The notes below the pieces were generated by a model, which was not told the origin of the DNA, searched no databases, and saw nothing but the letters and a program-made list of their open reading frames with translations. Made by a program: the position numbers and the translations under genes. 64,000 nt of DNA from Streptomyces asoensis (GTDB lineage: Bacteria; Actinomycetota; Actinomycetes; Streptomycetales; Streptomycetaceae): assembly GCF_016860545.1 (NCBI RefSeq), contig NZ_BNEB01000006.1:1-64000 (forward strand). Reading direction: 5' to 3'. This document shows positions 44,153 to 53,060 of the stretch, one piece after another. Each line of letters opens with the position of its first letter. Position 1 is the first letter of the stretch.

Positions 44153-44770
44153 TCAGCGCCGGAAGTCGCCGTGACCGTGGTGGCCCCGGGACTCCTGGTC
44201 GGTGGAACGGCCGTCATGACGGTGGTGACCCCAGGACCCCTCATCGGCGGAGCGGCCGTCATGACGGTGGTGACCCCAGGACCCCTCATCGGCGGGGCGG
44301 CCGTGGTGGCGGCGGTGGCCCCAGGACTCCTCGTCGACGAGACGGCCGCGGTCGTTGCGCAGGGTGGCGGTGTCACGGTCGTTGTTCCACACGTAGGCGC
44401 GGCGGTCCTGGTAGAGGTCGGTGCGGGTGTCACGCCCGACGCCGGTGTGGATACGGACGGTGGCGCGGCCGGCCAGACGGTAGTCGTCGAAGGTGTAGGT
44501 CTTGCCGGACTCGTCCTCGAGGGTCCAGCCATCGAGGTTGACCGTGTTGCGGGTGGTGTTGGTCAGCTCCACCCACTCCCGGTTCAGCGAGCGGTTGGAG
44601 CGGTCGTCGGGTCCGGGCGAGTCGGCCTGTACCGCCGAGATCTCCACCCTCTCCCGGGACGGACGGTGGTCGGCCGCGGAAGCCGGCAGCGCCGCCAGCG
44701 AGACCAGCGTGCCCGCTGCGAGCGCGGCGGCGGCCAGACGGCGGGCGGTGACAGATGCAGAAGTGGACAA
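44153..44770 (-). CDS. secreted lamin-tail-domain protein with C-terminal 15-residue repeats
   Basis: This encodes 205 residues from a TTG at 44770 preceded by GGGGAA; the paralogue at 57323 also starts with TTG after GGGGA, which supports this choice. The signal peptide is 'RLAAAALAAGTLVSLAALPA'. The mature domain has 'VEISAVQADSPGPDDRSNRS', 'NREWVELTNTTRNTVNLDGW' and 'TLEDESGKTYTFDDYRLAG', the LTD immunoglobulin-like fold. The tail consists of four imperfect 15-residue repeats of the SWGHHRHDGR type, rich in His, which may bind metal. LTD domains are found in extracellular and nuclease-associated proteins; the role here is unknown. Confidence 0.8.
   Translation of the reverse strand: MSTSASVTARRLAAAALAAGTLVSLAALPASAADHRPSRERVEISAVQADSPGPDDRSNRSLNREWVELTNTTRNTVNLDGWTLEDESGKTYTFDDYRLAGRATVRIHTGVGRDTRTDLYQDRRAYVWNNDRDTATLRNDRGRLVDEESWGHRRHHGRPADEGSWGHHRHDGRSADEGSWGHHRHDGRSTDQESRGHHGHGDFRR
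44176..44355 (-). repeat. four tandem 45-bp repeats within the LTD gene
   Basis: Units at 44176, 44221, 44266 and 44311 (45 bp each) are similar; the two middle ones are nearly identical. They encode the His-rich repeats and are absent from the paralogue at 56.8 kb, so they expanded after duplication. Confidence 0.85.
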
Positions 44771-45596
44771 GAAGTTCCCCAGATGGTGCGGGCACCCTCC
44801 CTCGCCGGCCTTCGCGGCTCGGGGGGAAGTCGGTGCGGTGTGCGGCGGCGGCCGGACTGGCCGCGCACACACACTCTGTCGATCACGGGCCGCAGATCTG
44901 GTGAAAACCGGGCTTGCGTTACAGATTGCCCGCTTTTCTGTGACTGTCGACTGTAACGACCATGAATTGGTTGAATGCATAAAGTTGACGGATTAGGGCG
45001 GCAAAAACCCTTAGAAGGGTTGGAGTCTCGCACCTGTCCGTCAGAGCAGGCCGCCCCACCATGCGCCGAGGCATCACTCGAAAGTGAGTAACAGCCGCTG
45101 CTCCAACCGGCGCATCGGAAGCCCAGCTGCGCTGCCCGACCAGGCAGGAGGCCCGGCGGCCGAAGCAGGCTGGCGGGTAATGCCGTAGCCGCGGGCGGAC
45201 CGGTGGGCCTCGAGCGTGGACCGGACATCTTGTGCAGCCAGAACCCAAGACGACCGACTCCGTCTGCTCCTGCGACAGGTACAGCACGTGCCGATTGGTG
45301 CCCGCCTCCCACCGGCTCGCGCACCCGCCCCGCCAGCCCTCGGCACGCGGCACCCGCAGCCAGCGCGTCAGGGAGACGAACAAGCACACCGCGCTCGTCT
45401 GGGACGGGATCAGCTCCAACCGCCGCAACCCCGGCCAGGGCTGCAGTCGGCCTGGACCGCCGGGCTGAAGTGGGAGGTTGACGACACTCTCACCAACGGT
45501 ATGGGCGAGATGCTCCCAGTCGGGATGCCCCCTACCTGAGCGCCTGCCCCTGATCCGCAGCTGACGTCGGCCCAAAAGCCTGATCAGTTCTCCGAG
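44771..45596. other. gene-free stretch upstream of LTD gene
   Basis: This holds the upstream region of the LTD gene, including an A/T-rich patch near 44930-45000. A short dyad TCACTCGAAAGTGA near 45070 recurs with one change (TCACCCGAAAGTGA) at about 57631 upstream of the paralogue. No convincing gene is seen in the remainder. Confidence 0.5.
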
Positions 45597-45787
45597 GGGA
45601 ACGGGCGCCGATCTCGCGTATCAGAGGGTCCGCCTCTGCCGCGGCCGTCCCGTATTCCTGCCCCACTATGCGCAGCACGCGATCAGGTCATAGGCCTCGT
45701 CCTGTGTCAGCAAGCGCAGCCGTCGGCGTCGTGCTCCAACGGCGCGAAGTCGATCTCGTCGAGGTCGAGGTGGTCGTATCCGTCCAC
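45597..45787 (-). pseudogene. broken second copy of the DUF6417-like gene
   Basis: Starting at GTG 45787 the minus strand reads 'VDGYDHLDLDEIDFAPLEHD', almost identical to the intact copy. The frame is then lost by small deletions before the middle helix; later segments ('YDLI', 'IREIGAR') recur in other frames. It is a duplicate that has decayed. Confidence 0.75.
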
Positions 45788-45832
45788 GAGCTGGGCAACG
45801 TCAGCGCACCTGTGCAGCTCGCGAAGAGCCTT

Positions 45833-45876
45833 CTGTGGCTTTCGGGCCGACGGGAACGCCGGCCCGAAAGCCACAG
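45833..45876. repeat. perfect 17-bp inverted repeat
   Basis: Bases 45833-45849 pair perfectly with 45860-45876 around a 10-base loop (ACGGGAACGC). It lies upstream of the broken DUF6417-like copy. It could be a terminator of the preceding minus-strand gene relic or a recombination site; no T run is present on either side. Confidence 0.6.
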
Positions 45877-46057
45877 AGGAAAGAGCGTGGTGGTGGAGGG
45901 CGGTCGCCTACGCGGCGGAAGGCTCTGCGGGGCTTCAGCCGGACGATCGTCCCCGCAGGCAATAGGTGAGGCCCGGGGACACTGTCCCCTCCACAACCAC
46001 ACTGCTCTCAACAGGGCGGGCCGGGCCGGCATTCCCGCCCGGGGCGGGGACCGGGCA

Positions 46058-46096
46058 GGCTCCCGTCCCGGCTCGGGGGAAAACGGGACGGGAGCC
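46058..46096 (-). terminator. hairpin after the lysine-rich relic
   Basis: GGCTCCCGTCCC at 46058-46069 pairs with GGGACGGGAGCC at 46085-46096. It corresponds in position and loop sequence (GGCTCGGGG...) to the hairpin at 43689-43737. Confidence 0.55.
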
Positions 46097-46099
46097 CTA

Positions 46100-46300
46100 C
46101 CGACATCTTCTCCGCCGGGCGCTCGCGCGGATGCGCGGCACGCGCTGCATGGCCAGCGCGCCGACGCCTCCTTCGCGGCTCTCTTGGCCTTCGTCGTCTT
46201 CGGGTCGGATGTCGCCGCCGTAATCTTCTTGGTTGGCGTCTTGCTTGTGCTCTTCTTGGCGGCCGCCCTTTCGCCGGCTGCCCGAGTTCGTAGACATCTG
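46100..46300 (-). pseudogene. lysine-rich tail relic, probably of Ku
   Basis: One minus-strand frame encodes 'ERAAAKKSTSKTPTKKITAA' followed by 'SDPKTTKAKRAAKEASA', a Lys/Ala/Thr tail like those ending Streptomyces Ku or HU (HupS-type) proteins. No start or folded domain is present. Its position before the matching terminator and broken DUF6417-like copy parallels the Ku relic at 43738, which favours Ku. Confidence 0.45.
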
Positions 46301-46515
46301 TGCCGGTGACGTGCGACCAGCTATGAGGCCAGAGGTTCGCAGAAACCAGATGTCTGGGCGTCTGCGCCGGTTGTGTGCGCCCTGGCTGCCTCGTTCGCTT
46401 CCTGCTGCGGGATTGGAAGTTGGGGGCGGCGGAATGCTTACCCGACAGGCCTTTCGTGCGGCGCGCGGCTGGCGGAGCCGTGCGAGGAAGCAGTGCTGAG
46501 ATATCGGGGGCGGAC

Positions 46516-46992
46516 GTGCTGGCTGAGTCGATTGCCGCGTTAGCGGCTATGGGCGGTGCTGCGGTGGTGCAGGCGGCGGGGACGGATGCCTGGGCTGCGG
46601 TGAGTGTGCGGATGAGGCGGCTGTTGGGCGGTTCGCAGAGCGAGGGCGGGCCGGGTGTGGTGTTGCTGGAGAGGACGACGCAGGAGGTGTCGCGGGCTGC
46701 GCCGGCTGAGGAGAGGGAGCGGGTGCGGGCACAGTGGGAGGGCATGTGGTGCCGGTATCTCGAGGCGTGGCTGGAAGGGCTGGACGAGGGCGAGCGAGCC
46801 AGTGCGGCTGGAGTGCTGCGGGAGGTGGGTGCTCTGGTGGGGGCGGCGTCGGCACAGGGAGCGGCGGTGCAGGCGGGGCGGGATGTGGTGGTGCGGGCTG
46901 AGAGCGGGTCGGTGGCTGGTGCGGCCGTGCGAGTGGAGGGAGGCATCCACCTCTCGGGCCCTTTTCCCGAGGCGTCGGGAGCGGGGAGGTAG
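46516..46992 (+). CDS. small partner protein of NB-ARC/TPR protein
   Basis: This encodes 158 residues from GTG 46516 (GGGGGCGG upstream); the frame extends further 5' without a good start. The N-terminal 'LAESIAALAAMGGAAVVQAA' is followed by a charged helical region. The protein ends with 'AGRDVVVRAESGSVAGAAVR', a beta-strand-like phrase frequently seen in small Streptomyces proteins encoded just before NB-ARC or TPR proteins. The next gene starts about 30-90 bases downstream. It is probably a sensor or adaptor of that STAND protein, by inference. Confidence 0.6.
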   Translation: MLAESIAALAAMGGAAVVQAAGTDAWAAVSVRMRRLLGGSQSEGGPGVVLLERTTQEVSRAAPAEERERVRAQWEGMWCRYLEAWLEGLDEGERASAAGVLREVGALVGAASAQGAAVQAGRDVVVRAESGSVAGAAVRVEGGIHLSGPFPEASGAGR

Positions 46993-47024
46993 CACTTGCA
47001 GCAGGGCAGGCGGCGGCGCCGGGC

Positions 47025-49214
47025 GTGGGGGGTGCGGGGTGGGAGCCAGGGGGCGTGTGGGCGCATTTCGGGTCTGTGGCGACGGAGCGGATGAATATTG
47101 CGCAGGTGGTGGTGGGTGACACGGGTGGTGTTGACGAGGGTTTGGTGACCTTGGCGGCGCCGGTGGGTGAGCGGGACTGGCGGGTGCCGTTGCGGGGGCG
47201 CGAGGCTCTGGTTGGGAAGTTGGTGGGGGTTTGGGACCAGGGGGCGGATGGTCTGGTGCATGTGCTGCACGGGATGAGCGGGTGCGGGAAGACGGCGGTG
47301 GCGTTGGAGTTGCTGGTGCGGGTGCAGGGGGGTGGGCAGGCGGCGGAGCGGGTGTGGTGGGTGGATGCGCGGCACGCGGCCGGGTTCGTGGCGAGAATGC
47401 GGGCGGTGGCGCGGCAGGTGGGGGTGCAGGAGGTTCGTGCGGGGGGTGTGGCGGATGCGTTATGGGAGCGGTTGGGAGGTGCGGGGTATCGGTGGTTGCT
47501 GGTGGTGGACGGGGTGGATGATGTCTCGTTGCTGGACGGGCCGGGAGGGATGGCGGCGGGAACGGGATGGATCAGGCCGCACCGGTGCGGTTTGGGGATG
47601 GTGGTGGTGACATCCGGTTGCGGGATGGGGCGTTTGTGGGGTGGTGGTGCTGTTCTGCATGCGGTGGGCCCGTTGAGCGCGGAGGATGCGGCGGGCGTGC
47701 TGCTCGATCACGCAGGCGGTGGAGGAACGCGTGTGCAGGCGCGGGCGCTGGCGCGGCGGCTGGGAGGGCTGCCCCTGGCGCTGAGGATCGCGGCGTCGTA
47801 CGTGTCCGAAGTAGCGGGGATGCCCGAAGCATTACGTAATGGTGGCGTTCCAACGGATTTTGCTGCATTTCAGGCAGCGTTGGACGAGTATGGGGCAGGT
47901 GTCAATCCTGCGGGTGCGGTGGCGGAGACGTGGCGGATGTCGGTGGAGTTGCTGCACCGACAGGGGCTGGTCCATGCCCAGTATGTGGTGGCTGTGCTGG
48001 CGGCTTTCGCCCCGGCGCCCATTCCGTACACGGTGCTGTTGCAGCCGGCTGTGCTGGCGGTGCTGCCGGGCGGGGAGGGGTTGGACGGCACGACAGTGTG
48101 GCGCACGCTGCGGGAGTTGGCGGCGTTGCAGCTCGTCGATCTTGATGTCTCAGCGCCTGCCGACGAGGGGCCTCTCTGCGTGAGTCTTCATCCGTTGATC
48201 CGTGACATCGCCCGGGCCGGCACGCAGTCGGGCGCGGTGGTGGCGTTGATGGAACAGGCGCTGCGGCTGCCGGAGGTACGCCGTTCGCCGCAGGATCCGG
48301 AGTCGTGGCCGCTGTGGCGCGCGCTGGTCCCACACTGCCTGGATCTGCTGCGGTGGGCACGCAGCGAGGCCGTCGGGTTCAGCCGTGCCGAGCGGACGGT
48401 ATGCGCGGAAGCGGCGGAACGGGCCGCATTGTTCTTGCAGGTGCAGGGGATGTACCGGCAGGCGCACGAGAGCCTGGAGGATGTGCTGGCGCTGCGCGCT
48501 GCGCTGGGGGCGGACGAGGTGGCGACGGCATCGACACGGCACACGTTGGCCGTGACACTGCACAGCCTGGGCAAGTGGGATGCGGCTCAGGAGCTTTATG
48601 AGCAGGTGTGGCATGCAGTAGCCGCACGTGAGGGATCGACTCATCCCCGTGCGCTGGCGGCCCGCCATGAGCTGGGCCGGCTGCTGGTGGATCGTGGCCA
48701 ACTGGCGGAGGCCCAGGGACATCTGCAGGTGGTACGTGAGGCCCGCGAGGCAACGGGCGGAGCCGAGCACCCGGATGCGCTCAATGCGCGCCATGAGCTG
48801 GCCCGGGTCCTGCATTTGCTGGAACAGTGGCCGCAGGCGTGCAGTGAGTACGAGGCACTGCTGGCGGCGCAGCGGCGGGTGTTGGGTGCCGGTCATCCCC
48901 GGACGGTGACGGCATGGCACAACTATGCGTGTCTGTTGCAGGACATGGGCCAGCCGCAAGAGGCCCGTACGCAGTGTGCAGGTGTGCTGAAAGCACGTCA
49001 GACACTTCATGGGGATGATCATCTGTCGACGCTGAACACGAAGTTTCTGATGGCTGTGATCCTGTGGGCACTTGACCGGCAGCAGCAGGCACGGCAGGCG
49101 CTGGCAGAAGTGGAGGCACGCAGCAGGAGACAGCTGGGCGACGCTCACCCGTTGACGCTGCTGTGTGAGGAACGGCTTCAGCGGTGGGTGGCGGTGTCGG
49201 CTTCAGACTGCTGA
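47025..49214 (+). CDS. NB-ARC/TPR STAND-family protein
   Basis: This encodes up to 729 residues. The start is ambiguous: GTG 47025, 47055 and 47079 are all in frame. The nucleotide-binding domain shows Walker A 'LHGMSGCGKTAVALELL' near residue 82, Walker B 'WLLVVDGVDDVSLL' near 158 and the GxP motif 'RRLGGLPLALRIAASY' near 247. A winged-helix region follows, then about six TPRs from residue ~455 ('RQAHESLEDVLALRAALG', 'HPRALAARHELGRLLVDRGQ', 'HPDALNARHELARVLHLLEQ'). Such proteins are ATP-switched scaffolds or regulators. The repeats probably sense a ligand. The 3' end overlaps the convergent XRE-HAD gene by 37 bases. Confidence 0.85.
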   Translation: MGGAGWEPGGVWAHFGSVATERMNIAQVVVGDTGGVDEGLVTLAAPVGERDWRVPLRGREALVGKLVGVWDQGADGLVHVLHGMSGCGKTAVALELLVRVQGGGQAAERVWWVDARHAAGFVARMRAVARQVGVQEVRAGGVADALWERLGGAGYRWLLVVDGVDDVSLLDGPGGMAAGTGWIRPHRCGLGMVVVTSGCGMGRLWGGGAVLHAVGPLSAEDAAGVLLDHAGGGGTRVQARALARRLGGLPLALRIAASYVSEVAGMPEALRNGGVPTDFAAFQAALDEYGAGVNPAGAVAETWRMSVELLHRQGLVHAQYVVAVLAAFAPAPIPYTVLLQPAVLAVLPGGEGLDGTTVWRTLRELAALQLVDLDVSAPADEGPLCVSLHPLIRDIARAGTQSGAVVALMEQALRLPEVRRSPQDPESWPLWRALVPHCLDLLRWARSEAVGFSRAERTVCAEAAERAALFLQVQGMYRQAHESLEDVLALRAALGADEVATASTRHTLAVTLHSLGKWDAAQELYEQVWHAVAAREGSTHPRALAARHELGRLLVDRGQLAEAQGHLQVVREAREATGGAEHPDALNARHELARVLHLLEQWPQACSEYEALLAAQRRVLGAGHPRTVTAWHNYACLLQDMGQPQEARTQCAGVLKARQTLHGDDHLSTLNTKFLMAVILWALDRQQQARQALAEVEARSRRQLGDAHPLTLLCEERLQRWVAVSASDC

Positions 49215-51052
49215 AACCGCGGGCGGGCTGGCGGCTCCGCTGGTGTCGGCAGGGTGGTGGGGTCCGTGGATGCGGTGAGGGGTCTGGGGGGTACGGGCCG
49301 CAGCCGGCGTGTGGGTTCGGCGAGGGCTTGGACGACCGTGCGCCAGGACGGCACTACGTAGGCAACGCCTGCTTCACGCAGCGCCTTGGGCCGGGTAGTG
49401 ACGCCGATGAACGGGACCCGGGCGCTCTGGGCGGCCAGGGCATCCAGTGAGGAACCGCCGATGAGAAGCGTGGTTTCGGGTGAGGCGCCCAGGTGGGACA
49501 GCGCCTGGTGAAGGATGTAGGGGTGGGGTTTCATCCGGGGAGAGTGTCCGCTGCGGCCGATCACGGTGATGCGGGCGCGGGTCGCAGCGGGCAGGGGCAG
49601 ACGGGCAAGAAAGGTCTCCACAGCGGCGCCCGAGTGGTCGGTGACGATGGCCAGCCTCCAGGGGCCGCCGGTCAGGCCAGGGAGCAGGCGGGCGATGCCG
49701 GTGGAGGCCGGGGCCTGGCTGGCGGCTCTTATCTCGGCGGATTCCAGCAGGCGGTCGAGAGGCTTGGCCTGTGCCGGTGAGGCCTGGCGCAGCAGAGCAC
49801 GAAAGACTCCCACCGGGTCGGGCGGGCGGTGGGCGGGGATGGCAAGGCCGAGATCGCGGGCGGCGTGCAGGAGCTGGTCGGAGACGGTCCCCAGGTCGTC
49901 TGCGAACAGGCGGCACAGCAGGGCGTCGAAGCTGAGCAGCAGGGTGTCGCACGACTGGAGCATGCCGGCCAGGGTGGTGGGGGGCAGGTGGCCGGTCAGC
50001 GGGGCCAGGCCGGCGGCGGCGCAGGCGGCGACATTCGGGTAGCAGGCGTCGTACCAGTCGCCGTACTGGGTGCAGTGCCGCCGCCCTTCGGCTGTGATGC
50101 GGTAGCGCGGGGCGTGACCTGCGAGGGCCGACTGCTGCTCGGCAAAGCCGGTGGGCAGGCCGTTGAGGCCTGCGTCGGTCAGGGGCAGTTCTCTGCGTGA
50201 GCGCCACAGGCGGGGCTTGGGGACCTGGTGAAGCAGCAGGAGGGTGTACCAGGCGTCCTGGTTGAGCATCTGCCGGAAGAAGGCATCCAGGCGGCTGGGC
50301 AGGCTGGCGCGACGCTGGGCGATACGTCGGCTTTCGGCGGTGAACTGGGCGAGGGCGTGGTCTTGTTCGTGGCGTGCGGGAGCGAAGTCGGCGCTGGCGC
50401 GCGCCAGGGCACGCCGGCGATGCATCTGTCGTAAAACAGTGATTTCGTGGGTGAGGATGCTCGTCATGGCCGATGTAGAGCAGTGGTAGAGAGAGGCCAG
50501 GACGGTGATCTCATCTGCGTTGTCGGCGGGTTCTTCCAGGCAGCCAGGTTGCAGATGCCGGTTGATCAGCTGGGCCAGGAGCGGACGGGCCGTGCTGTGA
50601 CGCCGGCGGGTCCCGGGCGAGCGGTCGAGATGGTGGTGCAGTTCGGTGGCGGTGATGTTCAGCAGAGCAGGCAGCCGGTACAGCATGTGCCGCAGTCGGG
50701 CCGGTGGCAGCCCGTCATGTTCCAGGCGCAGGTAGGAGCGTTCGGACACCTTCAGGTCGTGAGCGAGTAAGCGGGCGGTCCAGCCGCTGGCGCGGCGTAG
50801 TTCGGCAAGGGTCCATCCGTCGCGGGAGCCTGCTGACAGGTCGATGGGTCTGACGCCCAGCGCGTCGGCAAGGGCCTTGATGCGCGCCGGGTCGGGAACG
50901 CGGTCTCCTTGTTCATAGAGGAGGATCTCCGACCGCTTCGCCTTGGCGAGACGGGCCAGTTGGGTGTCGGTAATACCGCGGCCCCCCTCGGCACGCGCTC
51001 GCGCCCTCCGGAACTTGTGGGGGGAGAAGGTGCCTGTCATGCCCCGTGCCAT
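49178..51052 (-). CDS. XRE-type regulator fused to an inactive-looking HAD domain
   Basis: This encodes 624 residues from ATG 51052, preceded by GAGGAGG six bases upstream; the frame begins slightly earlier. Two XRE-like helix-turn-helix regions lie near residues 10-65 ('DTQLARLAKAKRSEILLYEQ', 'GDRVPDPARIKALADALGV') and 75-130. A winged-helix-like region with 'YRITAEGRRHCTQYGDWYDA' follows. Residues ~365-600 resemble a HAD hydrolase, but motif I reads 'LLLSFDALLCRLF' with Ser where the nucleophilic Asp should be, and motif IV reads 'LLIGGSSLDAL' instead of IGDS. Motif II Thr ('AIVTDHSG') and motif III Lys ('RMKPHP') remain. It probably binds a phosphorylated ligand without hydrolysing it and uses it to control DNA binding. 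Confidence 0.72.
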   Translation of the reverse strand: MARGMTGTFSPHKFRRARARAEGGRGITDTQLARLAKAKRSEILLYEQGDRVPDPARIKALADALGVRPIDLSAGSRDGWTLAELRRASGWTARLLAHDLKVSERSYLRLEHDGLPPARLRHMLYRLPALLNITATELHHHLDRSPGTRRRHSTARPLLAQLINRHLQPGCLEEPADNADEITVLASLYHCSTSAMTSILTHEITVLRQMHRRRALARASADFAPARHEQDHALAQFTAESRRIAQRRASLPSRLDAFFRQMLNQDAWYTLLLLHQVPKPRLWRSRRELPLTDAGLNGLPTGFAEQQSALAGHAPRYRITAEGRRHCTQYGDWYDACYPNVAACAAAGLAPLTGHLPPTTLAGMLQSCDTLLLSFDALLCRLFADDLGTVSDQLLHAARDLGLAIPAHRPPDPVGVFRALLRQASPAQAKPLDRLLESAEIRAASQAPASTGIARLLPGLTGGPWRLAIVTDHSGAAVETFLARLPLPAATRARITVIGRSGHSPRMKPHPYILHQALSHLGASPETTLLIGGSSLDALAAQSARVPFIGVTTRPKALREAGVAYVVPSWRTVVQALAEPTRRLRPVPPRPLTASTDPTTLPTPAEPPARPRFQQSEADTATHR

Positions 51053-51327
51053 GTATTTCCTCCTCACTGCGGACGTCATTTTAGAGGCAGTTGATGTGGC
51101 GTCAGGGACGCGTGTGATGTCGTGTGCACGATGGGGCGCTCGCGGGTAGGACGATTTTCACCGACACGTGGTGAACACCACTCGGGCGATGAAGCCAGCC
51201 GCTACTGTTACAGGCACGACAAATCGTCCAACAGTGTGCAAGTAGCAATTTTTCGCCGTCCGTTAACAGGCATGCCGATGTGACGGCGGAGCTGCTCATG
51301 AGGTGCCCTGGCACCTTCCCGAAGACG

Positions 51328-51375
51328 CCGCTGCGGCGGTACCCGTCCGGCATCGGACGGGTACCGCCGCAGCGG
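51328..51375. repeat. perfect 22-bp hairpin
   Basis: Bases 51328-51349 pair perfectly with 51354-51375 around GCAT. The stem contains GGTACC and is very GC-rich. No T tract follows on either strand. It is the first of three hairpins in the gene-free region. Confidence 0.85.
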
Positions 51376-51382
51376 ATAGAGG

Positions 51383-51420
51383 TCCTCGGACCCTCATGGT
51401 TGGTAGCCGGGGTCCGAGGA
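51383..51420. repeat. 11-bp hairpin
   Basis: TCCTCGGACCC at 51383-51393 pairs with GGGTCCGAGGA at 51410-51420, with a 16-base loop, starting eight bases after the first hairpin. Confidence 0.75.
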
Positions 51421-51546
51421 TGAGGAGTGGTAACTGAAGGGTCTTACTTCGAGGACGATGACGTTTCCTGGCCGGCGGCAACCGACTTGGGAAGGTTATC
51501 TCCTACGATCGTCGTGGGGTCTTTCGCTGCCACTGGTACGGGGCTT

Positions 51547-51585
51547 CCTTCTCTCGTTCCTGTTGAACGACGGAACGAGAGAAGG
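51547..51585. repeat. perfect 14-bp hairpin
   Basis: CCTTCTCTCGTTCC at 51547-51560 pairs with GGAACGAGAGAAGG at 51572-51585, with an 11-base loop (TGTTGAACGAC). Confidence 0.8.
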
Positions 51586-52805
51586 AGGTTCACCTGCCGG
51601 AACAGCCGGGACGGCTATCCCGTGAAAACTTCCCCAGGAAAATATCGACCGCGAGGGAAGTGGATTTCTCATAGACCTCACCTTCCTTTCCGGAGCAGCG
51701 CATGCACCTACCGGCTCTCGTAACGCCTTCAGTTGATTGCGGGACACTCTACGCCCGTCCCCCAGGCCGCTTCCTGGGTGTCCGACACCCACCCAAACTA
51801 AAGCACGCCCCCCATGCGCCCCCAGCATGTACGGCTGGGTGACCCCTTCCACCCTATCCAGCCGGAGCCAGGAGATGAGCATGCCACGCCGCACAGGTCG
51901 CGCCTTACCCGGCGACCCGTTCACGGCACCCCATGACGAATGACGACAATGGGGCTTCAGGTATTGGGCGTTGCAGGCACTCGACACCCCCTGGGGCGCC
52001 TCCGAGGACCGTGCCCTTGCCAGGGGAAACCTTGCCGCCGGGAGAGGCACGGAGACTGCACCAGGGACCGCGGTAGAGGGGGAAGGACTTCCGTCACGCA
52101 TATAACTCATACTGCCGCGCCGCTTGCTGACCTTTACTCACCCAGGCAGGCAGAAAGGGCGATTCTCCGCGCTCAGCGGCGTCCGCCGGGGCCGACGAGG
52201 GGGCACCCTCTCCCAGGGGGCGCGCTCCCGGCCTGCTCGCCGCTGCGGCCCTACCGGGCCCGCCCCGCCTTCCCCGCTCGGCCAGGAGCGGGAATCCGCC
52301 AGTGGGAGCACCTGCTGGCCAGTGCCGTGAGAGACCGGAATGCGGCAACCGGTACAGCAGTCAACGGCTGTCACAGCGAGCGTCGTCCCCGGTTGGGCCT
52401 GACACCAGGCCCGCAACCCTCAGGTGCGCGGTAGCCGACCGGGGTGCGCATCGCACGGGGCAGGGACACAGAGCCCGGCTTCGCGGGCGCGCATCGGATC
52501 GCCCAGCGGGTCCTGGCGGAGGGGCCGCCGACCACGTGCCCCGCATGGTCCTGGCACGGCGCGCGCTCGGTTCACAGGTGACAGCAGCCTGCGGTGCCAT
52601 GCTCGCACGCACCCCTCCAGGGTCGAGCTGTCCCGGGGCGGGCTTCCGTGCGCTCCCGGCGTGCTGATGCGCGCTCTTCGCCTTGCTCAGCGGGCAGGCG
52701 ATGATGAGGCGTGTGCAGGTGGAGCGGCGCGCCCTGGGGTGATTCCTGCCGGGTACGACAGTCCGGCGGGAGGGCGGGCGCGCAACAGGAAGGGCGGGTT
52801 CGGCT

Positions 52806-52967
52806 CTAGCCGCGCTGGGCCCACCAGACTATGAAGGAGACAAGCGCGGCGCCGGCCGCGGTGCCGGCACCTTGCAGAATGTGGCCTGCGGTGGTGCGGC
52901 CCCATGAGCGCCAGTGCCGGTGTGCGACGGCACGGATGACGTGCGGGGAAGAATCGGTAGACTTCAT
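52806..52967 (-). CDS. small single-pass membrane protein (53 aa)
   Basis: This encodes 53 residues from ATG 52967. A basic, His-rich N-terminus ('VIRAVAHRHWRSWGRTTAGH') is followed by a hydrophobic helix ('GAGTAAGAALVSFIVWWAQR') that reaches almost to the stop. Base composition and third-position GC bias fit a real gene. No family is recognised. A hairpin with a T run at 53013-53060 lies just upstream, probably separating it from divergent transcription. Confidence 0.55.
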   Translation of the reverse strand: MKSTDSSPHVIRAVAHRHWRSWGRTTAGHILQGAGTAAGAALVSFIVWWAQRG

Positions 52968-53012
52968 TGCGTAGAGTGTCCTTATCGCTACGAGCAGGAT
53001 GCTCTGCCTAGA

Positions 53013-53060
53013 GGGAGCCCACGGCCGGATGCTTGCCGGCTAGGCCATGGGCTCCCTTTT
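53013..53060 (+). terminator. intrinsic terminator
   Basis: GGGAGCCCA at 53013-53021 pairs with TGGGCTCCC at 53048-53056, extended by CGGCC/GGCC pairing, and is followed by TTTTAT. It is the only clear T-tract terminator in this part. No gene ends just before it on the plus strand, so a short untranslated RNA from ~52970 is possible. Confidence 0.7.

Larger units (their letters stand above)
51053..52805. other. long gene-free region with several hairpins
   Basis: About 1.75 kb lies between the XRE-HAD gene and a small membrane protein. All frames give low-complexity Arg/Pro/Ser peptides without recognisable motifs. The stretch 51180-51290 is relatively A/T-rich and could hold the regulator's promoter. 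Three perfect inverted repeats (listed separately) lie between 51328 and 51585. Confidence 0.6.

Noticed and set aside
46097..46297. 66-aa minus-strand protein beginning MSTNSGSRRKGG
   Set aside because: The adjacent frame with the Lys-rich pattern explains the sequence better as a Ku or HU tail relic.
46008..47375. 455-codon minus-strand frame
   Set aside because: It is Pro/Arg/His-rich and opposite the well-supported NB-ARC partner and NB-ARC genes.
51496..52110. 204-codon open frame on the minus strand in the gene-free region
   Set aside because: The peptide is low-complexity with no motif, no ribosome site and no third-position bias typical of the real genes here.
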